Part shown: piece after piece, positions 43,130 through 49,936 of the stretch
How positions within the stretch are numbered: the stretch's first letter is position 1
Layout of the letters: each line of letters opens with the position of its first letter
Origin: a virus
Length of the DNA: 52,307 bases
Reading direction: 5' to 3' (one strand)
IMG/VR virus record: IMGVR_UViG_3300009508_002179
Location: 1-52,307 of that record
Position numbers and translations under genes: made by a program
Notes under the pieces: generated by a model
The model's input: only the letters and a program-made list of their open reading frames with translations
The model's database searches: none
Told to the model about the DNA's origin: nothing

Positions 43130-43957
43130 TTACTCAGGCCTCTTCCCTAAAGGTTTTCCATCCTGACCTATTTCGCCCGCTCGTATTTTAGTAGCTGATA
43201 CAGCTTGCAATTCCTTACTTAGCTCAAGTTGTTCGATATTATATCCAACTCCTCTGCCATAAAAAACGTCCATTATGTTTGGAACTTCTATGATTTTCAC
43301 TTTATCTCCGAAATCAACGCATGCAGCCATAATTTCAGCCTTGACTTTCTCAAAGCTGTAAGGGTTGCTGTCGTCCATTCCTCCTACATCTCTAAGAGCT
43401 ATGCAGCACTGACCAGTTCTTTTAATTGCTTCTGCAACTAAAGTTTTATGGCCAACATGAAAAGGTTGATATCTGCCTATTAGTAATGCGGTTGGAGCTT
43501 GGTTGTCCCATTTTTCCGTGGCATAAATATTCTCTAATGCAGTTTCGCACCATTCTTGAGGAGTGCCTTCGTTTAATATCAAATCCCTATCGTCCCACCT
43601 TTCATCTTTGGTCGGATCCTCAAAAATAGCATTCGTATCAGCATATCTACCTTCTTCGATTCTATTGACCCAAATTACATAATCGGGATTAAAAAGCTTT
43701 CTAGCATCTTCCGTGGGGCAACAAAAATCAGATACAACATATCCACCTCCTAGTGCGGACCAATCAGCCAGCTTGCCCATTCTCCTGGAATGCTCGTTTC
43801 TATCTTCTTCGGTAAACCCTAAGTCTTTATGAATTTCCTGTCTAACAGCATCAGCGTTAAACCAGACAGCGTTCAATTTAGGAACTAATAGTTCTGCCAG
43901 AGTAGTTTTACCAGACCCTGGAAGCCCCATTATTAATATTTTCCTTTTAGTTTTCAT
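43130..43957 (-). CDS. APS kinase-like domain fused to nucleotidyltransferase
   Basis: A 275-residue two-domain protein. Residues 1-125 resemble APS kinase (CysC): MGLPGSGKTTLAELL (P-loop, near 10-24), FNADAVRQ (near 33), then DLGFTEEDRNEHSRRMG (45-61), the diagnostic Asp-Leu-Gly-Phe..Glu-Asp-Arg motif. Residues 155-275 are a nucleotidyltransferase: ALLIGRYQPFHVGHKTL (HxGH motif, near 157-173) and VSATKIRAG (near 263). CysC makes PAPS, the sulfate donor for sulfotransferases. The second half may make a sugar nucleotide, NAD-like product or APS; its substrate is not evident. It is the first gene of the minus island. Confidence 0.65.
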   Translation of the reverse strand: MKTKRKILIMGLPGSGKTTLAELLVPKLNAVWFNADAVRQEIHKDLGFTEEDRNEHSRRMGKLADWSALGGGYVVSDFCCPTEDARKLFNPDYVIWVNRIEEGRYADTNAIFEDPTKDERWDDRDLILNEGTPQEWCETALENIYATEKWDNQAPTALLIGRYQPFHVGHKTLVAEAIKRTGQCCIALRDVGGMDDSNPYSFEKVKAEIMAACVDFGDKVKIIEVPNIMDVFYGRGVGYNIEQLELSKELQAVSATKIRAGEIGQDGKPLGKRPE

Positions 43958-44069
43958 TTGTTTTTTTTATTTCCCTTTTTATTTTGTTATATTTTATCGG
44001 TTTATAATAGTATTCAATTACACCATAATATAGTGCAGCGAGAATGCCTATTATAATCAATCCGTCCAC
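43947..44069 (-). CDS. Very small membrane protein, tentative
   Basis: A short frame, too small for most annotation: GTG at 44069, 40 residues, with a hydrophobic helix (GLIIIGILAALYYGVIEYYY) and a basic C-terminal tail. The stop (TAA at 43947-43949) overlaps the ATG of the kinase gene (43957) by a few bases, which suggests coupled translation. A weak start is the main reason for doubt. Confidence 0.35.
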   Translation of the reverse strand: MDGLIIIGILAALYYGVIEYYYKPIKYNKIKREIKKTNEN

Positions 44070-44156
44070 ACTTACTATTACACTTTTTTTGAGTTTGTGA
44101 AAAAAAAATTTCCCATTTTATTTTTTTTCCTGTAGGGCCCCTGTATGAAATTTTTT

Positions 44157-44184
44157 TTGACTTTTAATCGCCATGCGTTATAAT
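44157..44184 (+). promoter_or_regulatory. Strong sigma70-type promoter of the tRNA operon
   Basis: TTGACT (44157-44162), 16 bases, then a consensus TATAAT (44179-44184), ending seven bases before the tRNA-Thr. It would start transcription right at the tRNA 5' region and run into the small genes after it. Host RNA polymerase should recognise it early in infection. Confidence 0.8.
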
Positions 44185-44191
44185 TACATAA

Positions 44192-44267
44192 GCCACCTTA
44201 GCTCAGTAGGTAGAGCACCTCACTTGTAATGAGGATGTCGTCGGTTCGACCCCGACAGGTGGCTCCA
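44192..44267 (+). tRNA. tRNA-Thr (anticodon TGT)
   Basis: A 76-base cloverleaf. The acceptor stem pairs GCCACCT (44192-44198) with AGGTGGC. The D arm has GCTCAGTAGGTAGAGC. The anticodon stem CCTCA/TGAGG encloses loop CTTGTAA, so the anticodon is TGT (44225-44227) and reads ACA. The T arm has GGTTCGACC. CCA is encoded at 44265-44267. ACA is a common threonine codon in this AT-rich genome. Confidence 0.95.
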
Positions 44268-44272
44268 TTTAT

Positions 44273-44464
44273 ATGAAAAAACTTTATTTAATTTGGGCAA
44301 GGACTTTAGATCATCGAGTTGGTAAAAATGACGAAGATCAACCTGACGTGCCTATACTAACATTAAAAGAAGCGAGGTATAGCCTGCTAATAAGAAGTGC
44401 AATAGTAGTTCTTAATGTGGTCACATGCTTATTTATAATAGCTAATGCAATAAGACATTGGTAA
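44273..44464 (+). CDS. Small inner membrane protein
   Basis: 63 residues starting MKKLYLIWARTLDHRVGKND. The C-terminal third is one hydrophobic helix (IVVLNVVTCLFIIANAI), so the topology is a single C-terminal anchor with a charged front. It lies six bases from the end of tRNA-Thr and is transcribed from the strong promoter in front of it. Function unknown; small phage membrane proteins often act in lysis or superinfection exclusion. Confidence 0.55.
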   Translation: MKKLYLIWARTLDHRVGKNDEDQPDVPILTLKEARYSLLIRSAIVVLNVVTCLFIIANAIRHW

Positions 44465-44491
44465 TGGCTGAAAACAAGAAAAAAATAATAC

Positions 44492-44520
44492 TTGACTTGA
44501 TAACTTGAAAATGTTATAAT
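44492..44520 (+). promoter_or_regulatory. Near-consensus promoter giving a leaderless lipoprotein mRNA
   Basis: TTGACT (44492-44497), 17 bases, then TGTTATAAT: an extended -10 with perfect TATAAT at 44515-44520. The expected transcription start, about seven bases downstream, falls at the ATG at 44527, so the mRNA would have almost no 5' leader. The position is unambiguous, and the leaderless reading is an inference. Confidence 0.8.
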
Positions 44521-44526
44521 GCATAA

Positions 44527-44667
44527 ATGATTATAAAATTAAAAATTATAATTTGCCTCGTGTTTCTCGGAGGATGCGCATATTCTTCAAATTCAACTTG
44601 TATTAAGGATCATTCCTGTCCCGTCTCTAAGGATCATGGCCCCTGCCCTTTTTGTGAAACAAAATGA
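44527..44667 (+). CDS. Small cysteine-rich lipoprotein
   Basis: A 46-residue protein that is easily missed: MIIKLKIIICLVFLGGCAYS is a short lipoprotein signal with the lipobox LGGC. The mature peptide holds five further cysteines (CIKDHSC, CPFC) and would sit in the outer membrane. It could serve as an outer-membrane exclusion factor or o-spanin-like protein, but nothing shows this. A near-consensus promoter ends seven bases upstream. Its stop overlaps the ATG of the next gene (ATGA, 4 bases). Confidence 0.6.
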   Translation: MIIKLKIIICLVFLGGCAYSSNSTCIKDHSCPVSKDHGPCPFCETK

Positions 44668-45224
44668 AGAAGAAAAGAGAGTTGCAGATAGGTGATTATG
44701 TCAAGGAGACTTCTTTTGTTAGAGCGGGGCGAAGAAGAGTTGGTGAAATAGTTTCTATACGGACTGACAGCAAGTCGGACCCCATTATAGAATGTATAGA
44801 ATTGTGTCCAAAAGAGCTTATCCCCTTAGAGATGGGTTTTGGTCAAATGAAGAATTTTACAAGTAAAAGAAGTAAGCTAAAACACTATATACCAAGAAAA
44901 AGTATTTTCATTAAAGAAACTTTTGAAATAGGAAAGTATGTTTCTTGCAAATCAGGAACTAATCTTAAATATGGTAGAATATCAGCTTATAGAAATCAAG
45001 AAGAAGGGCTTTATCCTAACTCTTATAACAAAGGGGAGTATAACGGACATGACCTACTTGAGTGCATCGAAATAAACCCGAAGGCAGGGTTGCACAGAGT
45101 TGTAAGTGATGACGGATCTCCTAAAATTTTTATTGGATATCCTGAAAGGTGCAAATTAGTAAAAGTTATAGATACGGATCAGAACGGCAAGCCAAACTTA
45201 TCACCTAAATTAGATATATCATAA
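44664..45224 (+). CDS. Hypothetical protein with two SH3-like repeats
   Basis: A 186-residue protein. Two tandem parts are similar: LQIGDYVKETSFVRAGRRRVG followed by IECIELCPKE, and FEIGKYVSCKSGTNLKYGRIS followed by LECIEINPKA. Each looks like a KOW/SH3-type barrel. No membrane segment or enzyme motif. The start is coupled to the lipoprotein gene (4-base overlap) and the stop is one base before a sulfotransferase. Function unknown. Confidence 0.5.
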   Translation: MKKKRELQIGDYVKETSFVRAGRRRVGEIVSIRTDSKSDPIIECIELCPKELIPLEMGFGQMKNFTSKRSKLKHYIPRKSIFIKETFEIGKYVSCKSGTNLKYGRISAYRNQEEGLYPNSYNKGEYNGHDLLECIEINPKAGLHRVVSDDGSPKIFIGYPERCKLVKVIDTDQNGKPNLSPKLDIS

Positions 45225-45225
45225 A

Positions 45226-45795
45226 ATGATATCTCATTCTCATAAATTTATATTTATTCATATAAATCGCACGGGAGGAACTAGTGTCGAGCATGCCTTA
45301 TCCGCATTTGGGGGAGTTAATAAATGGGAGGATTTTAATAGGCATGATGGAGCGGGAAAAATTTCAGAAAAACCTGAGTGGAATGATTATTTTAAATTTT
45401 CTATAGTTCGCAATCCGTGGGATAAAGAATTTTCAGACTATAAATGGCACAAAAAATTAAAACACAAAAAAGTCTCAGAATATTCAACATTTAAAGATTA
45501 TCTTCTGCTCCCCGAACAAACAAAGGGCAAGGGTTTATTTAGGTGGCATTCTAATCAATATGACTGGCTTATTTCTAAAAACGGAAAATTAGAAGTTGAT
45601 TTTGTGGCTAGATTCGAAAATTTACAAGAAGATTTTTATAAAATTTGCCAAAATATAAATATAGATCCAATAAGTTTACCTCATAAAAATAAAACTAAAA
45701 AGTTAGATTATAGACAGTTCTATACAGATGAAACTTATAGTTGGGTAAAAGCAAACTACAAAAAAGACATCGATCACTTCAATTATAAATTTTAG
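45226..45795 (+). CDS. Sulfotransferase, P-loop type 8 (plus-strand copy)
   Basis: A 189-residue protein. FIFIHINRTGGTSVEHAL (near residues 8-25) and KFSIVRNPWDKEFSDYKW (near 62-79) are the PAPS-binding elements; Asn-Arg replaces Pro-Lys in the loop. The C-terminal part LQEDFYKICQNINIDP and FYTDETYSWVKANY is related to the shared module but diverged. The stop TAG ends at 45795, and its last G is the first base of tRNA-Arg. It lies apart from the others but in the same direction as the tRNAs. Confidence 0.82.
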   Translation: MISHSHKFIFIHINRTGGTSVEHALSAFGGVNKWEDFNRHDGAGKISEKPEWNDYFKFSIVRNPWDKEFSDYKWHKKLKHKKVSEYSTFKDYLLLPEQTKGKGLFRWHSNQYDWLISKNGKLEVDFVARFENLQEDFYKICQNINIDPISLPHKNKTKKLDYRQFYTDETYSWVKANYKKDIDHFNYKF

Positions 45796-45871
45796 CGAGA
45801 GTAGCTCAGTTGGATAGAGCATCTGCCTTCTAAGCAGAATGTCGTGAGTTCGAGTCTCACCTCTCGTGCCA
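45795..45871 (+). tRNA. tRNA-Arg (anticodon TCT)
   Basis: A 77-base cloverleaf with acceptor stem GCGAGAG and CTCTCGT (one G-U pair at the end), D arm GCTCAGTTGGATAGAGC, anticodon stem TCTGC/GCAGA, loop CTTCTAA with anticodon TCT (reads AGA), and T arm GAGTTCGAGTCTC. CCA is encoded at 45869-45871. AGA is the main arginine codon of this genome. The first base overlaps the sulfotransferase stop codon. Confidence 0.95.
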
Positions 45872-45877
45872 TATATC

Positions 45878-47920
45878 ATGAAAAGAAAAAGTAAATTACA
45901 AACAAATAAACCAAAAGGGTTCTTTAAGTTTCGAGACCCTCATCCTAATCTTGAGGGTTATGAGTTCAGCTCTTATACAAATAACCCCCCTTACTTTACT
46001 GAAAATTGGGTGAAGACCAGTTCTCTTCCTTGTAAAAAGAAAGTTAATTTACAAACTGGTAGCGAGCGAGGTTTTTATAAGTATAGGGACCCTCACCCAA
46101 AAATCGAAGGCAGATTGTTTTATGGCTATCAACCTAAGAAAAATAAAAAAGGCACATATGGTGAAATTTGGCAACCCAAGGATAAATTTGGTAAAGTACA
46201 AATAGTTTCTCAAACTGGCCTACCTATAGGCACTTTTAGTCGTGGCGATCCGCACCCTTCGATGGATGGCCTTTTCTTTTTTAATTACGACAAGCGCAAA
46301 CATTTACCCAGAGGTAAAGGGCGCGAAACATGGAGGCCTTATCCCCCCAAAAGACCTTTCCCAAAGAAATACCCTAAATGGACGAAAGAAACGGTATTAG
46401 AGCATTACTCACAATTATGTAAGGAAAATGGAGATGTTGCGTTTTCACTCTCGAACCATAAATATTTAAATAAACCATTGAGAGAGTTTTTTGGAAGCAA
46501 GGAAAATCTAGATAAAGAGCTCGGATATAAACCCTTAGTGGTTAATTGGACAAAGGAAAGCTTTGCAAAAGCCTATCTTGATAAATGTAAAGAAAATGGA
46601 GATAAACCATGGAAAATTCCAAGGGGGCATGCGTGGAAAGGTATGGTTCGAAAACACTTTGGAAGTATACACGACTTAGAAAAACATGTCGGTTATGAAC
46701 CAACTCAATTACGCTTAAGCAGGGAAGAGTGGATAGAGGAATATAGTAAAGTCTGCAAGGCTAATGGAGATCAAGCCCTTGGAAACTTAATGCTAAAATC
46801 TCTGGGCAGAGGTGAAATTTTAGGTGCATTCTCTAGATTTAATATCAGCAAAACGAAAGTAGATAAAGATTTAGGTTATAAGAATTTCCATACCTATCGA
46901 ACGCCCGAAGAGACTTTTGAGGAATATAAAAATCTTTGCTTGAAGCATGGTGACAAGTCGTTAACAGTCACAGAAATGGAAATCTTAGGAAAATCAGATC
47001 TAAAAGGTGCGATCACGAGGCATTTTGGCAAAAAAACAAAATTAGACATAGAACTTGGATATTGCCCATGTAATCTCTATAAACTATCTGATGGCTCTAT
47101 TGTTAGCAGTGTTCTTGAAGTTATATTTGGAAATTTTTGTTTACATAATAATGTACCTTTTAAAACAAATGAAATAATTGACGAAAAAGCGAGTCGAAAA
47201 TTTGAATATGACTTTTTAGTTCAGGATACCCATGGACAAGATTGTTATGTAGAGATATGGGGCTATGATCTAAAGAGGGACAACCCTCCTTCTGTTCAGC
47301 AAGCTTATCGAGAAAAAAGGTTAATTAAAACTGAATTTTATAAAGAAAGAGGATTGAAACTAATTGACATAGATCCTGATATATTTCACGCAGTAAATTC
47401 AAAAAGAATACAGAATTCTCTTAAAGAGATGTTTATAAACCATTCTATAAAAATAAATAATTTTAAAAAAATAGAGTCGGAAGATTTGATTAAATCAAAA
47501 AATAACAAGGTGTGGGATAAAAATAAAGTTAAAGAAAAATATCATTCAATTTGCTTGAAAAATGGTGATAAATCAGTAAGCACGATTAAACTTAACGAGA
47601 TGGGGGAAAAAGGTTTGGTTACTGCTATATTTCTCCACTTTGGAAAAAAGGGGAAAACCAAGCTAGATGCAGAATTAGGTTATGAAAATATTCTTACATA
47701 CTGGACAAAAGAATCTTCTGCAAAAGAATTTTTAAAACTTTGCCACTTAAACGGCAATAAGCCTGTGTCAAAAAGAAAGCTGGAAAAAATGGGCAAAGGT
47801 GCATTATCTGGTGCAATTGATAAGCATTGGAGGTACAGGGGTGATTTGTATGCCTATTTAGGATACACTCGTGACTGCCTTAGGCTTCGCTCAAGAAAAA
47901 AATATAATAGAAAAAATTAA
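45878..47920 (+). CDS. Repeat-rich homing-type endonuclease
   Basis: I placed the start at ATG 45878, 6 bases past the tRNA-Arg. About 680 residues. The first 150 hold three repeats of FR/YRDPHPxxEGxxF with a downstream ENW/EIW/ETW. The middle has four repeats of about 55 residues (for example WTKESFAKAYLDKCKENGD ending in LGYKP). A nuclease-like core near 410-500 shows FEYDFLVQDTHGQDCYVEIWGYD and YKERGLKLIDIDPDIF, similar to EDxHD/Vsr-type nucleases. Two more 55-residue repeats follow. The repeats would bind DNA and the core cuts. Such enzymes spread themselves; the neighbouring tRNA is a plausible target. Confidence 0.6.
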   Translation: MKRKSKLQTNKPKGFFKFRDPHPNLEGYEFSSYTNNPPYFTENWVKTSSLPCKKKVNLQTGSERGFYKYRDPHPKIEGRLFYGYQPKKNKKGTYGEIWQPKDKFGKVQIVSQTGLPIGTFSRGDPHPSMDGLFFFNYDKRKHLPRGKGRETWRPYPPKRPFPKKYPKWTKETVLEHYSQLCKENGDVAFSLSNHKYLNKPLREFFGSKENLDKELGYKPLVVNWTKESFAKAYLDKCKENGDKPWKIPRGHAWKGMVRKHFGSIHDLEKHVGYEPTQLRLSREEWIEEYSKVCKANGDQALGNLMLKSLGRGEILGAFSRFNISKTKVDKDLGYKNFHTYRTPEETFEEYKNLCLKHGDKSLTVTEMEILGKSDLKGAITRHFGKKTKLDIELGYCPCNLYKLSDGSIVSSVLEVIFGNFCLHNNVPFKTNEIIDEKASRKFEYDFLVQDTHGQDCYVEIWGYDLKRDNPPSVQQAYREKRLIKTEFYKERGLKLIDIDPDIFHAVNSKRIQNSLKEMFINHSIKINNFKKIESEDLIKSKNNKVWDKNKVKEKYHSICLKNGDKSVSTIKLNEMGEKGLVTAIFLHFGKKGKTKLDAELGYENILTYWTKESSAKEFLKLCHLNGNKPVSKRKLEKMGKGALSGAIDKHWRYRGDLYAYLGYTRDCLRLRSRKKYNRKN

Positions 47921-48861
47921 TCAATATAATTCTCTTTAAAATAATCGGCATGGTATAATTTTCGTACTTTATTCCAATCTACATTTTTAAAATTTTCTTC
48001 GTATTTTTTTTCTAATAAATCCTGGGTTACATCTTGCCATTTATCCACAATTAAGAATGGCAAGCCATAGGAAGATAAATCATGATATACTGGATGATTA
48101 GTTACCACGGGAATAATTCCCATTAAATGTGATTCTTGCAGTTTTGGAGTTTGTATCCCCGCTCCTAAAGGGCACAGAAAATATTTATAGTTAGATATTG
48201 TATTGTAATATTCTGTTGGTTTACAGTTTATTAAATCAACCACGTTTTGTTTTTTTAAAAAATTTAATAAATCGCGCCTATCTTTTATAGATTTACTTAA
48301 TTTTGGCCATTTACTGCCAAAGCCACTTACTGCTAATTTTTCTTTTGGGTTGTTTGGTTCATTTATATGTTTCAGTGTATTTTGCGCTCCATTTCTTATT
48401 AAATATGCATGTATGCATCCCATTGGTAAAGCTTTAACATAACTACAATTTATATCCTTAGCTTCGTAATATATTTCCTCAAAATTTTCTTTTAGTTTTT
48501 CGATCCATTTAATTTTTCCTGTTAAATTGAAATCGTCCCCAAAAACAAAAAGTTTTTTATATTTTTTTGTGATTTTTTCTAGCAATAGCTCTAGACAATC
48601 AGGATTACATAAAACATTTCCTTTTAAATTTTTATTAAATTTAATTCCTGTTTTGTCAATTATTATTTCAAATAAATTGTAGAATTGCGGGCGAGTTTCT
48701 AAAAGCTGGGATTTTTCTGATACGGCGCCTTCGGCTGTTATAAAATCTTGCCCCCATGCACTAGATTTTTTGTATTTTTTGGGATTGTACCTGTATCCAA
48801 TTACATCATGGATCTTATCGAACTGAATGTAATTTTTTAATATTTCTTTTTCTTCTTCCAT
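47917..48861 (-). CDS. Exostosin-like glycosyltransferase
   Basis: I chose the ATG at 48861 (the open frame also extends upstream to 48918 with little support). About 314 residues. Near 225-290 it reads YFLCPLGAGIQTPKLQESHLM and GIIPVVTNHPVYHDL, the E-containing donor region of GT47/exostosin-like and related GT-B enzymes, with FLIVDKWQDVTQDLL after it. It would transfer a sugar to a growing glycan. It overlaps the upstream gene by 25 bases and its stop overlaps the endonuclease gene's stop by four bases (convergent). Confidence 0.6.
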   Translation of the reverse strand: MEEEKEILKNYIQFDKIHDVIGYRYNPKKYKKSSAWGQDFITAEGAVSEKSQLLETRPQFYNLFEIIIDKTGIKFNKNLKGNVLCNPDCLELLLEKITKKYKKLFVFGDDFNLTGKIKWIEKLKENFEEIYYEAKDINCSYVKALPMGCIHAYLIRNGAQNTLKHINEPNNPKEKLAVSGFGSKWPKLSKSIKDRRDLLNFLKKQNVVDLINCKPTEYYNTISNYKYFLCPLGAGIQTPKLQESHLMGIIPVVTNHPVYHDLSSYGLPFLIVDKWQDVTQDLLEKKYEENFKNVDWNKVRKLYHADYFKENYID

Positions 48862-49526
48862 GAGGATTCTGCGACTGGCACACATTTCCCATCCTTTTCT
48901 TCGTATCCTTTTTTGCAATTTGGCGGATAACCTGCGTCTTCTTCAGCTTCAGCTTTCTTCTTGGGTTTTTGAGCTTGCTTTATTTGTTTTTGTGTCGGAG
49001 CTCCCTTGTCTCCCTTTTTTCTCATTTTTTCGCCAGAGCCATTTTTTATTCTCTTCCTTTTTTTGTGGATATTATCCCAAAGCCCTTGCCTAGCGGCGGT
49101 TTCATCTATTTCATCTAAAATGATTTCTTCTATTTCTTTATCGTTTAATTCAATTTCCGAACCTTGTACTTTAGTTCCAGCTCGCCATTGCTTGCAAGAC
49201 CAGTATCTAGCTTTATATTTTGGACCTGGATTATCGCAATTATGTCTAGCTCTAAATGATTTTCTTCTTGCTGGATCGTCTCTTTTAATTTCCATGTTTG
49301 GATCTCCGAAGTTTACTTTCACAACATTGCCTTTATCGTTTTTTACATAAACTGAAAATTTCTTCGGTCCTCCCGAAGTCCTAAAAGGTTTGTTGAGTTT
49401 TTTTCCTTCGTTTTTTTCTTTTGCCCAAATTCTTGTGGGAATAAATTCTTCGACTCCTTCTTCGCAGTCACAAAGAACCTTGCTTGCTTTGATTTTATCA
49501 CTAAAGTCAATTTCTATTTTCTTCAT
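48837..49526 (-). CDS. Conserved basic phage protein (FRARHNC-type)
   Basis: A 229-residue protein. Residues 58-105 hold FSVYVKNDKGNVVKVNFGDP, a later RDDPARRKSFRARHNC and KYKARYWSCKQW, a block I associate with conserved phage proteins of unknown function. The 130-200 stretch is Lys/Arg/Gln-rich and probably disordered. It ends in a Lys run. Cysteines in the block and the CDC near the start could bind zinc. GTGTAAAATC lies just before the ATG. Possibly a DNA-associated or head-related protein. Confidence 0.55.
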   Translation of the reverse strand: MKKIEIDFSDKIKASKVLCDCEEGVEEFIPTRIWAKEKNEGKKLNKPFRTSGGPKKFSVYVKNDKGNVVKVNFGDPNMEIKRDDPARRKSFRARHNCDNPGPKYKARYWSCKQWRAGTKVQGSEIELNDKEIEEIILDEIDETAARQGLWDNIHKKRKRIKNGSGEKMRKKGDKGAPTQKQIKQAQKPKKKAEAEEDAGYPPNCKKGYEEKDGKCVPVAESSWKKKKKY

Positions 49527-49540
49527 GTATGATTTTACAC

Positions 49541-49860
49541 ATAATTAAATTTTTTTCCACTATAAATCGCGCGTTCTAATCTTTTCTCTTTTTTTCTTTT
49601 TTTGCACACACACACAACTAATATTATTTTTTATTATTTTTTATTATTTTTTTTAATTTCCTTTTTTGGAAAATAGTGTCGGGTATTTTTTTACTTTTTA
49701 TTATAGCTTTTTTCTTTCTTTTTTTGTCTCGTTTTCAAAAACCCCGTACCCCCCCGTATTTATTTTATTATATTATAATTAATAATTTTGTTTCAATATT
49801 GAAGAAAGGGCCCTACGGGCAATCTGAGAAAGTTGGATCGGTCAATTTTTCTAGTTAATG
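49541..49860. other. Non-coding AT-rich intergenic region
   Basis: About 320 bases with no convincing gene. It contains a short CA run (CACACACACA near 49603), tandem runs of the TTATTTTTTAT type near 49625-49660, and a G/C-rich patch GGGCCCTACGGGC near 49808. An open frame on the plus strand (near 49676-49858) is low-complexity and unlikely to be translated. The compositional change to the less AT-rich right end begins just after this region. Confidence 0.6.
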
Positions 49861-49880
49861 GGGTAGGGTTATGTCTAGGC

Positions 49881-49915
49881 ATAAAAAAAGCCACGGATCC
49901 TAGGATCCGTGACTA
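49881..49915 (-). terminator. Rho-independent terminator with a perfect 20-bp palindrome
   Basis: CACGGATCCTAGGATCCGTG (49892-49911) is a perfect palindrome, followed on the minus strand by GCTTTTTTTAT. It lies 22 bases past the stop of the 49937-50494 gene. The palindrome contains two GGATCC sequences, so it may also be bound by a factor that recognises the GATC-rich sites nearby. Confidence 0.85.
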
Positions 49916-49936
49916 TGTTATTCTTTAGCCTACTAC

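Noticed and set aside
43130-43957. Polynucleotide kinase fused to a ligase-like domain
   Set aside because: The front domain has the DLGF-x2-EDR block of APS kinases, and the second half has HxGH of nucleotidyltransferases, not the KxDG motif of ligases. A different small-molecule kinase is still possible.
44100-44160. Possible hairpin around TAGGGCCCCTG as a terminator
   Set aside because: The stem is too short and lacks a clear loop, and no gene ends there. It is better seen as sequence in front of the tRNA promoter.
49676-49858. A hydrophobic plus frame in the AT-rich gap
   Set aside because: Low complexity (Phe/Leu/Lys runs), no ribosome site, and no neighbour in an operon.
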